This document shows positions 29,451-41,981 of a stretch of 64,000 nucleotides of DNA, piece after piece. The first letter of the stretch is position 1; every line of letters begins with the position of its first letter. The DNA comes from an uncultured Pelagibacteraceae bacterium. Lineage in GTDB: Bacteria > Pseudomonadota > Alphaproteobacteria > Pelagibacterales > Pelagibacteraceae. The notes below the pieces were generated by a model. That model was not told the origin of the DNA. It saw nothing but the letters and a program-made list of their open reading frames with translations, and searched no databases. Made by a program: the position numbers and the translations under genes. The DNA lies in the NCBI GenBank assembly GCA_902634935.1, contig CACPMF010000008.1, positions 1 to 64,000 of the forward strand, given 5' to 3'.

Positions 29451-31187
29451 TTAGACTTTTAAAGGCAGAACTTTTAGTAAAATTTCATTCCTCAAATCTA
29501 CCAGTTTTAATTCATTCAGAATACTAACAATGTAATCTACAGATTCTATGCCAAGATCTTCTAAATTATCTTCTCCAATAATTTCAGAAATTTTTAAAAG
29601 TACTAATCCAGTTTCTCCATTTACAATCATGGTATTTATTTCAGATGGTAAATTATTGTTGTAATCATACAACTTTTGATATTTTCTCAATATTTGAACT
29701 CCGTCTGATTTTAGTGATTCTACTGCAATTATATCCTTTAAAGAAAAAACATATTTTTTGTTTTTTTTTATTTTTTTGAGTAAATCATTGGTCTCCTTTT
29801 CCACCTGGGGAAGACTTGTTTTATTTTGAAAATAATTCAAAACTTTTGATTGATGAAAGACTTTATTATTCAATTTAATTTTTAGCTCAGCAAGTTTCTC
29901 TGGCTCCTTATTTTTCATAAAAAAAGTTGTGTAATTTGAGGGTAATTCATCCTCTGGGATATTTTTTAAAAGACTTGCAAGTTTTTCATCAAAAGCATTA
30001 GGTAGATTTGATTGATCAAATGATTTTTTTAGTAAAGAAAGCAAATTTAATTTCTTAGGGATTTCGCTGGTCAATAATAATCTTTGATATAATAATGCTC
30101 TTGCTTCATAATCTTCTAGCAGTTTATACGCATTTCTGTAATTTAGTAGTTGATTGATATCAAATTGAAATCTCATGTATAATTTAAACAAATCTTCTTC
30201 TTTATAAACTTCATCATTAGTCGCTATCTCAATTAATTTAATTTGTTCTTCATTTTCTATATCAACAAATTCCATATTTTTGAGTAAATTGGACGTTGCT
30301 AAATAGTTCCATATAAATTTAGGAGTTTCAATTTTAGGTTCATATTTAAAATTCTTGATAGTTTTGTGAGATAAATGGAAATATAGAATATTTTTTTCTG
30401 ATAGTTCATCATTTGATTTTTTATAACCCATTAAAATATTAAATTTATTTACGAAAAATTTATCTAGATCTCCAAGTTCAGTTTTAAGATCGAATAATAA
30501 TTGCGCTTCGTCTTTCCTGTCTTGATGTATTAAACAATACATTTTAAAATTTGTGAGGTAATCGCTAGAAATTAAATTTGTTATTTCAAATATTTCACAT
30601 GATTTATCTAACTGAGAGTTTGACAAATAATGATCCGTATAAAATTTGATTAATTTTTCACCCTCAATTAAATTTGGATTTTTAATTAAAAATTCTTTTA
30701 TTAAATCAAAATTTTCTTTTTTAATTAAATAATCAAACTTAAAGTCCAAAAATTCTTTTGAGGAAATATTTGTATTTGGAATGTAAGAGTTTGTTAATAA
30801 TGCAATATCAAGAATTTTTTCTGAAAACTTTGACAAGTCCTTTGACGTCAAATTTTTTAAAGTGCTTTTGATATCTTCTCCATTGCTATTTGACCACATA
30901 TCTATTGATAGTCCATTTTCTTCGGGATCATATAAACCAGCTAGTTTTATGTCTGATACACTTAAGGAGTTGTTTACTAATATTTTTTCGTTTTGTTGTT
31001 CAATTTTTATTCCTTGAATAACGTCAGTGCTATCTTCATTTTTATTTTGAATTATAGATTGATCTTCAGGAATTTCTTTTTTTTCAATATTCCAAATATC
31101 TACTGGCTCATTGGCTTTTATATTATTTATTGGATTACAAACTAAAAATACAAAAAAGAAACTACTTAATTGTTTTAAAATTTTCAT
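29451..31187 (-). CDS. secreted/periplasmic protein of unknown function (578 aa)
   Basis: N-terminal signal-like sequence MKILKQLSSFFFVFLVCNPINNIKA; long single ORF, mostly helical and charged; no family recognised. Confidence 0.7.
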   Translation of the reverse strand: MKILKQLSSFFFVFLVCNPINNIKANEPVDIWNIEKKEIPEDQSIIQNKNEDSTDVIQGIKIEQQNEKILVNNSLSVSDIKLAGLYDPEENGLSIDMWSNSNGEDIKSTLKNLTSKDLSKFSEKILDIALLTNSYIPNTNISSKEFLDFKFDYLIKKENFDLIKEFLIKNPNLIEGEKLIKFYTDHYLSNSQLDKSCEIFEITNLISSDYLTNFKMYCLIHQDRKDEAQLLFDLKTELGDLDKFFVNKFNILMGYKKSNDELSEKNILYFHLSHKTIKNFKYEPKIETPKFIWNYLATSNLLKNMEFVDIENEEQIKLIEIATNDEVYKEEDLFKLYMRFQFDINQLLNYRNAYKLLEDYEARALLYQRLLLTSEIPKKLNLLSLLKKSFDQSNLPNAFDEKLASLLKNIPEDELPSNYTTFFMKNKEPEKLAELKIKLNNKVFHQSKVLNYFQNKTSLPQVEKETNDLLKKIKKNKKYVFSLKDIIAVESLKSDGVQILRKYQKLYDYNNNLPSEINTMIVNGETGLVLLKISEIIGEDNLEDLGIESVDYIVSILNELKLVDLRNEILLKVLPLKV

Positions 31188-31347
31188 TAGGTATTACTTT
31201 TTCAATTTTTTTATTTGGTGCTGGAAAATCAACTTTAGCAACAAGAACAACTCCAATAAAAAGAACAATAACTACTAAAATAAGTTTAATTAAAAATTTA
31301 CCTATAGCAAATATTCCACCTGTGCTTGTTTTTTTTGTGAATTGCAT
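31162..31347 (-). CDS. small single-TM membrane protein (61 aa)
   Basis: MQFTKKTSTGGIFAIGKFLIKLILVVIVLFIGVVLVAKVDFPAPNKK; one hydrophobic helix; overlaps the start of the downstream secreted-protein gene. Confidence 0.6.
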   Translation of the reverse strand: MQFTKKTSTGGIFAIGKFLIKLILVVIVLFIGVVLVAKVDFPAPNKKIEKVIPNENFKTIK

Positions 31348-31403
31348 ATAGTTTAAGTAATTTCAGAATAAGACATATTTGTGTTTTTTCAATATAGAAA
31401 CCT

Positions 31404-31916
31404 ATGAAATCAAAAAAAAACATCGTTTTAGTCGGTATGATGGGAGCTGGAAAATCCTCAATTGGAAAATTATTATCCAAGAAAATTGGATTTGATTTTG
31501 TTGATATCGATAAATTAATAGAAGAAAAAGAAGATAAAACTATTGTAGAAATATTTGGAATAAATGGTGAAAAGTATTTTAGAGATTTAGAGGAAAAGAT
31601 TTCAATAGAAAGATTAAAAAATACTAATCAAGTGATTGCCTTAGGTGGAGGTGCATATTTAAATAGAAATATTAGAAAGCAAACTTTAGCTAAATCAACT
31701 AGTTTTTGGTTAAACTGGAACTCGTCTACACTAATAAAAAGAATTAAAGATAACAAAAAAAGACCATTAGTTTTAAATTTAAAAATAAATGAGATAAAGA
31801 AATTGATAGATGAAAGATCAAAAATATATATTTCGTCTGACTATAAAATTAATTGTGATAAGCTTGATAAATTTGAAATTGTAAAAAAAATAAATGATAT
31901 ATATGAAGGCTCATAA
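31404..31916 (+). CDS. aroK: shikimate kinase
   Basis: VLVGMMGAGKSSIGKLLSKKIGFDFVDIDKLIE, GGGAYLN; followed by aroB. Confidence 0.95.
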   Translation: MKSKKNIVLVGMMGAGKSSIGKLLSKKIGFDFVDIDKLIEEKEDKTIVEIFGINGEKYFRDLEEKISIERLKNTNQVIALGGGAYLNRNIRKQTLAKSTSFWLNWNSSTLIKRIKDNKKRPLVLNLKINEIKKLIDERSKIYISSDYKINCDKLDKFEIVKKINDIYEGS

Positions 31917-33009
31917 TCTAAGTATTAATACTAAAACAAAAAAATATTCTATTTTTATTGGTTCAAATTTAATTTCAAATATAAAAAGAATTTTTACGTC
32001 ACAAAAATTATCATTCTCTAAAATTTTGATTGTAGTGGATAAAAATATTCCTATTAAGTTTAGAAAAAAGTTAATCAGTAATCTAAAAGCTGACCTGAAA
32101 AAGATTCATGTATTTAACCCTAGTGAAAAGAACAAAAGTCAAAAAACTGTTGAAATTATTCAAAACATTCTTTTTAAGAATAGATTTAATAGGGATGATT
32201 GTTTAATTGCATTTGGAGGAGGTATTACTGGAGATGTTGCTGCATATTCTGCAAGCACATATAAAAGAGGTATTAAATTTGTTAACATTCCCACAACTCT
32301 GTTGGCTCAAGTAGATTCCTCTGTAGGTGGGAAAACAGGAATTAATAATTCATATGGCAAAAATCTAATTGGAAGTTTCTATCAACCTGACGCTGTGGTA
32401 TCAGATATAAATTTACTAAAATCATTAAATACCAGGGAAATTATTTGTGGATATGCTGAAATATTAAAAAGTAGTCTATTAGAGAGCTATCAAAGTTTTA
32501 ACTACTTAGACAAAAATATTAACGATATTTTAAAGCTTAAAGAGCCATTTATAAACAAAGCTATTCTCAAAAGTTGTAATTTAAAAAAAAAAATAGTTCA
32601 AAAGGATGAGACAGAGAAAAATTTAAGAAAAGTTTTAAATCTAGGACATACATTTGCACATGCTTATGAAAGTTGTCTAGGATTTTCAAAAAAGCTAAAT
32701 CATGGTGAGGCAGTTATAATTGGAATTAAGAATTCAATCGAATTTAGTAAAAAGCAAAATTTAATAAATAACAAATCTTATAAGTTCATAAAAAATCATA
32801 TAAATAAAATACCATTAAATAAAAGTTTTAAATCATTATTTAAGAAAAAAGATATAAATAAAATTATATCCTTTATGAAATCTGACAAAAAAAATAGTTC
32901 AAAAAAAATTAATCTAATACTATTTAAAAATTTTGGGAAAATAAAAACCGATTTTCAAATCACTGAATTTACTTTAAAAAAATTTTTAAATTCGCAGCTA
33001 AGTAATTAA
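31894..33009 (+). CDS. aroB: 3-dehydroquinate synthase
   Basis: AFGGGITGDVAAYSASTYKRGIKFVNIPTTLLAQVDSSVGGKTGIN, LNLGHTFAHAYES, LNHGEAV. Confidence 0.97.
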   Translation: MIYMKAHNLSINTKTKKYSIFIGSNLISNIKRIFTSQKLSFSKILIVVDKNIPIKFRKKLISNLKADLKKIHVFNPSEKNKSQKTVEIIQNILFKNRFNRDDCLIAFGGGITGDVAAYSASTYKRGIKFVNIPTTLLAQVDSSVGGKTGINNSYGKNLIGSFYQPDAVVSDINLLKSLNTREIICGYAEILKSSLLESYQSFNYLDKNINDILKLKEPFINKAILKSCNLKKKIVQKDETEKNLRKVLNLGHTFAHAYESCLGFSKKLNHGEAVIIGIKNSIEFSKKQNLINNKSYKFIKNHINKIPLNKSFKSLFKKKDINKIISFMKSDKKNSSKKINLILFKNFGKIKTDFQITEFTLKKFLNSQLSN

Positions 33010-33258
33010 AATCTGTAACGAATGTATATATTCTCTCATTTCATTTTCTAATATTTTAAAAATTAGTCTATTAGATTGAACTTTATTCATTTTTTTTAGT
33101 TGTTCTGACTTAATTTTTAATTTTATATGAAATTTTTTAGGATCATTATTTTTATGATTTTTATGTAAAAAGGATTTATCTTCTAGATAAATTTCTTCGA
33201 CTGATTGATTTTCTAGGATTTTTTTTTTTACTATTTCTGAAAGTTGATTAATATCCAT
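32998..33258 (-). CDS. BolA-family protein
   Basis: 86 aa; HFHIKLKIKSEQLKKMNKVQSNRLIFKILENEMREYIHSL-type BolA C-terminus; upstream of DnaJ-cobS-cobT. Confidence 0.82.
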   Translation of the reverse strand: MDINQLSEIVKKKILENQSVEEIYLEDKSFLHKNHKNNDPKKFHIKLKIKSEQLKKMNKVQSNRLIFKILENEMREYIHSLQILIT

Positions 33259-33278
33259 TTAAATAAATAATATACTAC

Positions 33279-33806
33279 ATGAAAAATATCTGTGATTGGA
33301 ACAATTGTTTTGAGGAAGGGTTGTATAAAGCACCCAAAGAAAGAGATAATAGTAAAAATTTTAGATTACTATGTTTAGAACATGTAAAAGAATTCAATAA
33401 AAATTGGAATTATTTCTCTGGTATGAATGATCAGCAGATAATGGATTTTTTGAGATCAGATTTAACCTGGCACAAACCGACGCAGAGCTTTAGTTCATCA
33501 GATAATTTTTTTAAAGTTTTATGGAATAACGCACTAAAAGATGAAATGGATAAAATGAAATTTGATAATGAATTTAACCATATGAACAAATTTAAGTTTA
33601 ATAGTAATGATATTAAAGCATTTGGAATACTTGGAGTATCGGTTGGACTAAAATGGGAAAAAATTCAGGAAAAATTTAAAAAACTTGTTAAAAAATTTCA
33701 CCCTGATATGAATTCTGGAAATAAAAAATTTGAAGATAAACTTAAAGTAATAACTTTAGCTTATACTCAACTTAAAAATACTTATAAGGATAGAATTGAC
33801 ACCTAA
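33279..33806 (+). CDS. J-domain (DnaJ-like) protein
   Basis: C-terminal J domain: FGILGVSVGLKWEKIQEKFKKLVKKFHPDMNSGNKKFEDKLKVITLAYTQL (HPD motif). Confidence 0.88.
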   Translation: MKNICDWNNCFEEGLYKAPKERDNSKNFRLLCLEHVKEFNKNWNYFSGMNDQQIMDFLRSDLTWHKPTQSFSSSDNFFKVLWNNALKDEMDKMKFDNEFNHMNKFKFNSNDIKAFGILGVSVGLKWEKIQEKFKKLVKKFHPDMNSGNKKFEDKLKVITLAYTQLKNTYKDRIDT

Positions 33807-34770
33807 TATTGAAAAAACTCCAGATATAAAATTATCGGTTAACCAAACTTTTGGTTTTGAAAGCGATATGGAAGTTGATGCATTTTCTGAAAAGTCAGAA
33901 TATGTGCCTGAAATAGATAAAAGCTATAAATTTGATAAAGAAACAACTTTAGCAGTCTTAAGCGGTTTTGCTTTTAATAAAAGAGTTTTGGTTCAAGGTT
34001 ATCATGGTACTGGAAAATCCACACATATTGAGCAAATAGCTGCGAGATTAAATTGGCCATGTATTAGAATTAATTTAGATAGTCATGTTAGTAGGATAGA
34101 TTTAATTGGTAAAGATTCAATTGTAATTAAAGACGGTAAGCAAGTCACAGAATTTAAAGAAGGAATCCTTCCTTGGTCTATCCAAAATCCAGTTGCTCTT
34201 GTTTTTGATGAGTATGATGCTGGTAGACCAGATGTAATGTTTGTAATTCAAAGAGTGTTAGAGGCAGAAGGTAATTTTACATTATTAGATAAAAATAAAG
34301 TAATAAGGCAAAATAAATTTTTTAGATTATTTGCAACATCAAATACTGTTGGTTTGGGCGATACAACTGGTTTATATCATGGAACACAACAGATAAATCA
34401 AGGCCAAATGGATAGATGGAATATAGTTACCACACTAAACTATCTAGGTTTAGAGAAGGAAATGGAAATCATTTTAAGCAAAAACAAAAATCTTAATAAT
34501 GCTAAAGGTAAAGAAAAAGTCTCTAATATGATTAAAGTAGCAACACTTACGAGAAAAGGTTTTATGGCTGGTGATATTTCAACCGTTATGAGCCCACGTA
34601 CTGTTTTGCATTGGGCAGAAAATTCAGAAATATTTAAAGATACTGGATATGCATTTAGGGTTACATTTTTAAATAAATGTGATGATGTAGAGAAAAATAT
34701 TATTGCTGAATACTATCAAAGATGTTTTGGAGAAGATTTACCCGAGTCAATGATAAATGTTCAAGTTTAA
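33796..34770 (+). CDS. cobS: CobS-type AAA+ ATPase (cobaltochelatase subunit CobS-like)
   Basis: VLVQGYHGTGKSTHIEQIAARLNWPCIRINLDSHVSRIDLIGKD; VFDEYDAGRPDVMFVIQRVLE; followed by cobT. Confidence 0.93.
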   Translation: MTPNIEKTPDIKLSVNQTFGFESDMEVDAFSEKSEYVPEIDKSYKFDKETTLAVLSGFAFNKRVLVQGYHGTGKSTHIEQIAARLNWPCIRINLDSHVSRIDLIGKDSIVIKDGKQVTEFKEGILPWSIQNPVALVFDEYDAGRPDVMFVIQRVLEAEGNFTLLDKNKVIRQNKFFRLFATSNTVGLGDTTGLYHGTQQINQGQMDRWNIVTTLNYLGLEKEMEIILSKNKNLNNAKGKEKVSNMIKVATLTRKGFMAGDISTVMSPRTVLHWAENSEIFKDTGYAFRVTFLNKCDDVEKNIIAEYYQRCFGEDLPESMINVQV

Positions 34771-36573
34771 ATGAACAAAGAAGACAGTTTCAAAGAAAAA
34801 TTTAAGCAAGCAATATTATCAACCGTTAAAGTAATCTCCGAGGATAACTTTTCAAATCCTAAAAATAGGAAACAATTAAATGAAGAAAACTTTAAGGTAA
34901 GTAACCTTGAAAACATTCAAGATAAAAATGAGTTTACAAAAATAAGAGCAGAAAATGATTCTGAAGCATTAAAGAGAAAATTTTCAAATAAATCAATTTT
35001 TGAAAAAAATATGCCAACTAATCATGGTTGCCAATCGTTATATAAATTGTCTGAAAAAATTAGATATGAAATGTTAGGATCGGAAATGTTAATGGGAATT
35101 TCAAAGAATTTCCAAAATAACTATTCAAATAAATTAAGAAAAATTGATCTTACAAAAATTAAAAAAAAAGACGATGTAAATATTTCAGATGCATTTGAAA
35201 TTTATATGTTAGAAAAATTTTTAAAAGTACAAATTGAGCCAGAGGCTCAAAAAATTTTAAGTTTTTGGGAGAAAGAGTTGAGGGATACTTTTGATAAACA
35301 TATTACTTATTTAAATAAAAACTTAGAAAATCAAGAGATCTACAATTCAAAGTTTTCAGAAATATTAGAAAATATGGAAATTTTTGATAATGAGGAAAAT
35401 GATGAAAAAAAAGAGACTCAAGAAGATAATAACCAAGATAATTCAAGCTCTAATAATCAAGATGATAACGATTCAGATAGCTCTGAAGATAAAAAAGAGG
35501 ATGACTCTTTAAATGAAGGAGTAGATGGTTTAGACGACATAAACGAATTTCGACTTGATGAACAGACAACCAGTGAAGAAAATGAAAACCAACAATCTGA
35601 AAGTGTTGTTCAAAAGAAAAATTTAGGTGTTGGAGATAAAGATTATAAAGTATTTACAACCGAATTTGATGAAGTTGCAAAAGCTGAAAACCTTGAAAGC
35701 CCCGACGAAATTTCTAAACTCAGAAAAAATTTGGACCAACAGCTAACAAGTTTTCAAGATATTATAACTAAACTTGCAAATAAGTTACAACGTCAATTAT
35801 TAGCAAAACAAAACAGAGCATGGGAATTTGATTTAGAGGAAGGTTTATTAGATAGCTCTAAATTACCTAGAATTATTATTGATCCGTATAATTCCTTATC
35901 ATTTAAAAAAGAGAAAGACTTAGATTTTAAAGATACCGTTGTAACATTATTGATTGATAATTCTGGATCAATGAGAGGTAGACCAATTACAATTGCCGCT
36001 CTTTGTGCTGATATTTTATCTAGAACTTTAGAAAGATGTTCAGTGAAAGTTGAAATTCTTGGATTTACAACAAAAAACTGGAAAGGTGGATTGTCTAGAG
36101 AAGAATGGAATAAATCTGGTAAAACAAAAAATCCTGGAAGATTAAATGATTTGAGGCACATAATTTATAAATCAGCAGATACACATTGGAGACAATCAAA
36201 GAAAAATTTAGGACTTATGCTTAAAGAAGGTCTTCTAAAAGAGAATATTGATGGAGAGGCTATTACTTGGGCATTTAATAGACTTAAAAAAAGAAAAGAG
36301 GAAAGAAAAATTATGATGGTAATTTCTGATGGTGCACCAGTAGACGATTCAACTTTATCAGTAAATTCTGGAGATTTTCTTGAGAAACATTTAAAGAAAA
36401 TTGTAAAGTTTATTGAAAACAAGAGTGATATTGAAATTTTAGCAATCGGTATTGGACACGATGTTTCTAGATATTATCAAAAAGCAATAAAAATAACTGA
36501 CGTTCAAGAATTAGGAGATGTGATGATTGGACAATTAAGTGGATTATTTGAGAATAAAAAAAAATTACATTAA
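34771..36573 (+). CDS. cobT: CobT-type VWA protein (cobaltochelatase subunit CobT-like)
   Basis: Central acidic linker ([40 protein letters not shown]) and C-terminal VWA domain with [21 protein letters not shown]. Confidence 0.93.
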   Translation: MNKEDSFKEKFKQAILSTVKVISEDNFSNPKNRKQLNEENFKVSNLENIQDKNEFTKIRAENDSEALKRKFSNKSIFEKNMPTNHGCQSLYKLSEKIRYEMLGSEMLMGISKNFQNNYSNKLRKIDLTKIKKKDDVNISDAFEIYMLEKFLKVQIEPEAQKILSFWEKELRDTFDKHITYLNKNLENQEIYNSKFSEILENMEIFDNEENDEKKETQEDNNQDNSSSNNQDDNDSDSSEDKKEDDSLNEGVDGLDDINEFRLDEQTTSEENENQQSESVVQKKNLGVGDKDYKVFTTEFDEVAKAENLESPDEISKLRKNLDQQLTSFQDIITKLANKLQRQLLAKQNRAWEFDLEEGLLDSSKLPRIIIDPYNSLSFKKEKDLDFKDTVVTLLIDNSGSMRGRPITIAALCADILSRTLERCSVKVEILGFTTKNWKGGLSREEWNKSGKTKNPGRLNDLRHIIYKSADTHWRQSKKNLGLMLKEGLLKENIDGEAITWAFNRLKKRKEERKIMMVISDGAPVDDSTLSVNSGDFLEKHLKKIVKFIENKSDIEILAIGIGHDVSRYYQKAIKITDVQELGDVMIGQLSGLFENKKKLH

Positions 36574-37847
36574 ATATTTACTAAATTTTTATTCAGCCAT
36601 TCTATTTTAATTTCTGCGCCACCTCTTGTCTCTGAATTTCTAAATATTAGTTTAGCTTTATTTTTCTCAAGTAGAGTTTTACCAATAAATATCCCTAAGC
36701 CTAAGCCAGACTTACTTTTATCCTTCGATTTTATTGATTTAATATAGGGTTCACCAATTTTACCAAGAACATCTTTTGGAAATCCTGGTCCATCATCTTC
36801 GATTGTTATTTCAGAGACCTCACTATCACTTTTAATTGCAATATAGATTTTATTTTTAGCAAATTTATTCGCATTACCAATAAAGTTTCTAATCCCATAC
36901 ACAATCTCAATTGATTTTGTAACATTGAATGAGTTAGCATTTTGTTCGATATCAATATCGAAATTTTTATCGGAAATTTCTTGGAATGATGTAACTATTT
37001 CTTTAACATAATCGTGCAAACTCAAGTCTTTATCAATAAACTCATCCTCTACGATTGGATTTAATGTTAATCTTTTTAATATCTCATTACACCTATCTAC
37101 TTGGCTTACAAGAAGGTCGATATCCTTTTTTACATCCTTATCATTTTTAAATTGTTCAAATAATTCTTGTGATATTATCTTAATTGTTGAAAGAGGTGTT
37201 CCTAATGAGTGTGCTGCTGCTGCAGCTTGACCTCCTAAAGATATTAGCTCATGTTCTTTAGAAATTTCCTCTTGTATCTTATCTAAAGCTTCTTTTCTAA
37301 GATTAGACTCTTTTCCAAATGATAAAGCAAAATAATTTAGAAATAATAAAGCTATAATTAATGCTAAAGGAATTGAATAATAAATATAAATGTTTGTGAT
37401 TGATTGATCTAACGGTGCTGGTAAATGCTCATGGTAAAAAGTCAGTAAAATTATACATAAAATAGTAAAACCTATAAGAATAATATTTGTTTTAATATCT
37501 AAACTGGATGAGGCAAACACACTTGGTATTAATAAAAATATAGCAAATGGATTTAATATTCCACCTGATAAGTATAATAAAGCCGCTAATTGAATAATAT
37601 CTATTAATAAAAAATTGAAAGCTGATCTGTTTGATAAGTGTGTTTTCTTATAAAAAAAAATTAAAAATAAATTACTTATTCCACCAATCAAAATAATTAG
37701 GTTGGCAAAAATATAATTGAATTCAAAATCAAATATAAATCTAACACTATTTATCGTTATAAATTGACCAATGATCCCTATCCATCTTAAATTTATATAA
37801 GTAGACTTATTCAATGAATAAAGTTGTGAAGTTTTTCCAAACTCCAT
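36570..37847 (-). CDS. regB: RegB/PrrB-type redox sensor histidine kinase
   Basis: Six-TM sensor, GGILNPF motif, H-box [28 protein letters not shown], HATPase [30 protein letters not shown]. Confidence 0.88.
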   Translation of the reverse strand: MEFGKTSQLYSLNKSTYINLRWIGIIGQFITINSVRFIFDFEFNYIFANLIILIGGISNLFLIFFYKKTHLSNRSAFNFLLIDIIQLAALLYLSGGILNPFAIFLLIPSVFASSSLDIKTNIILIGFTILCIILLTFYHEHLPAPLDQSITNIYIYYSIPLALIIALLFLNYFALSFGKESNLRKEALDKIQEEISKEHELISLGGQAAAAAHSLGTPLSTIKIISQELFEQFKNDKDVKKDIDLLVSQVDRCNEILKRLTLNPIVEDEFIDKDLSLHDYVKEIVTSFQEISDKNFDIDIEQNANSFNVTKSIEIVYGIRNFIGNANKFAKNKIYIAIKSDSEVSEITIEDDGPGFPKDVLGKIGEPYIKSIKSKDKSKSGLGLGIFIGKTLLEKNKAKLIFRNSETRGGAEIKIEWLNKNLVNI

Positions 37848-37848
37848 T

Positions 37849-40032
<2,184 letters not shown>

Positions 40033-40071
40033 TTAAATTAAGTGAAATAATGTGCATTTTTGACTCTAATA

Positions 40072-40161
40072 TGGCGGAGAGAATGGGATTCGAACCCATG
40101 AAAGAGTTTCCCCTTTACACGCTTTCCAAGCGTGCGCCTTCAACCGCTCGGCCACCTCTCC
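40072..40161 (-). tRNA. tRNA-Ser (GGA)
   Basis: Reverse complement GGAGAGGTGGCCGAGCGGTTGAAGGCGCACGCTTGGAAAGCGTGTAAAGGGGAAACTCTTTCATGGGTTCGAATCCCATTCTCTCCGCCA with long variable arm. Confidence 0.95.
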
Positions 40162-40167
40162 AAAAAA

Positions 40168-41979
40168 TTAACTTTCTTTTGAAATTTTTAATACACCTAT
40201 AAATGCCTCTTGTGGTATTTCAACTTTTCCAAATTGTTTAGCTCTTGCTTTACCTTTTTTTTGTTTTTCAAGAAGTTTTCTTTTTCTATCTAGTGCTCCT
40301 CCACCATGTATCTTTGTTAATACATCTTTTTTAAAGCCTTTTATAGTTTCCCTTGCAATAATTTTACCTCCAATAGCAGCCTGTATAGGTATCATAAAAT
40401 TATGTCTTGGAATCAAATCTTTCAATTTTTCGCAAACTTCTCTTCCAGTTGATTGCGCAAAGTCTGTATGTATCATCATTGCAAGCGCATCTACTGGTTC
40501 TGAATTTACTAAAATACTCATTTTTACTAAATCACCTTCTCTGTGTCCTATTATTTCATAATCAAAACTTGCGTATCCGCTTGTCATTGATTTCAATCTA
40601 TCATTAAAATCAAAAACAACTTCATTTAATGGTAGTTCGTAGTTGACAACTGCTCTATTTCCTGAGTAGCTTAAATTTGTTTGTATCCCTCTTTTGTCTT
40701 GGCATATTTTTATAATTGAACCAAGATATTGATCAGGTGTGATAATAGTTGCTTTTATCCATGGCTCCTCAATAAAATTGATTAGTGTTGGATCTGGCAA
40801 ACTTGATGGATTCTGTAAATCATTTACATCGCCATTGTTCATGTGAATTTTATAAACAACACCAGGAGTTGTTGTAAGAAGATTTATATCAAATTCTCTT
40901 TCTAATCTTTCAGTAACAATTTCTAAATGAAGGAGACCTAGAAACCCGCACCTAAAACCTAATCCTAAAGCAGAAGAAGACTCTGGCTCATAAGAAAAAC
41001 TAGCATCATTTAATTGCAACTTAGCTAAACCGTCTTTTAATTTTTGATATTCTGAACTATCTACTGGAAACAAACCACAAAATACAACTGGTTTACTTGG
41101 TTTAAAACCTGGTAAAGCTTCTTTAAGTGGATAATTTGCATCACATATAGTGTCTCCAACTTTTGTATCAGATAAAACTTTTATGCCAGTTGTTATAAAA
41201 CCAATTTCACCCGCGTTTAACTCATTTATGTCTTTAGGTTTGGGTGTGAAAACACCAACTTTTTCCACAAAATAATCTTGGTTTGTAGACATCATTTTAA
41301 TTTTCATATTTTTTGATATTTTTCCGTCTATAACTCTAACCAAAATCACCACTCCAAGGTAAGTGTCATACCAACTGTCAACTAAAAGACATTTTAATTT
41401 ATTATTTGCCTCTCCTTTTGGACCAGGAAGTGCATTAATTATTTGCTCTAATATATCTTCTATACCTTCTCCTGTTTTTCCTGAGCAGGGAACTGCTCCA
41501 GTGGTATCAATCCCTATAACATCTTCAATTTGTTTATTTGTTCTTTCAATATCAGAAGCGGGCAAATCAATTTTGTTTAAGACAGGTATTATTTCATGAT
41601 TTATATCAAGTGCTTGATAAACATTTGCAAGTGTTTGTGCCTCAACACCTTGAGTGCTATCAACAATTAAAATTGAGCCTTCGCATGCATATAATGACCT
41701 ACTAACTTCATAACTAAAATCAACATGTCCTGGTGTGTCAATTATATTTAAAACATAATTTTTTCCATCTTTAGCTTTATAGTTTAATTTTACTGTTTGT
41801 GCTTTAATTGTAATTCCTCTTTCCCTCTCAATATCCATAGAATCTAAAACTTGTGCCTTCATTTCTCTATCCGTAAGCCCGCCACATTTGTGAATTATTC
41901 TGTCAGCTATAGTTGATTTACCGTGATCTATATGCGCAATAATAGCAAAATTTCTTATATTATTAATTGTAGTTGTCAT
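40168..41979 (-). CDS. lepA: elongation factor 4 (LepA)
   Basis: [46 protein letters not shown]-terminal [27 protein letters not shown]. Confidence 0.98.
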   Translation of the reverse strand: MTTTINNIRNFAIIAHIDHGKSTIADRIIHKCGGLTDREMKAQVLDSMDIERERGITIKAQTVKLNYKAKDGKNYVLNIIDTPGHVDFSYEVSRSLYACEGSILIVDSTQGVEAQTLANVYQALDINHEIIPVLNKIDLPASDIERTNKQIEDVIGIDTTGAVPCSGKTGEGIEDILEQIINALPGPKGEANNKLKCLLVDSWYDTYLGVVILVRVIDGKISKNMKIKMMSTNQDYFVEKVGVFTPKPKDINELNAGEIGFITTGIKVLSDTKVGDTICDANYPLKEALPGFKPSKPVVFCGLFPVDSSEYQKLKDGLAKLQLNDASFSYEPESSSALGLGFRCGFLGLLHLEIVTERLEREFDINLLTTTPGVVYKIHMNNGDVNDLQNPSSLPDPTLINFIEEPWIKATIITPDQYLGSIIKICQDKRGIQTNLSYSGNRAVVNYELPLNEVVFDFNDRLKSMTSGYASFDYEIIGHREGDLVKMSILVNSEPVDALAMMIHTDFAQSTGREVCEKLKDLIPRHNFMIPIQAAIGGKIIARETIKGFKKDVLTKIHGGGALDRKRKLLEKQKKGKARAKQFGKVEIPQEAFIGVLKISKES

Positions 41980-41981
41980 TT

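Noticed and set aside
31130-31351. 73-aa plus-strand ORF
   Set aside because: Overlaps two better supported minus-strand genes; no motif.
35385-35520. Repetitive acidic stretch in cobT that could look like a low-complexity repeat or assembly artefact
   Set aside because: An acidic linker between the N-terminal and VWA domains is a normal CobT feature.
35793-36161. 122-aa minus-strand ORF
   Set aside because: Antisense to the VWA domain of cobT.
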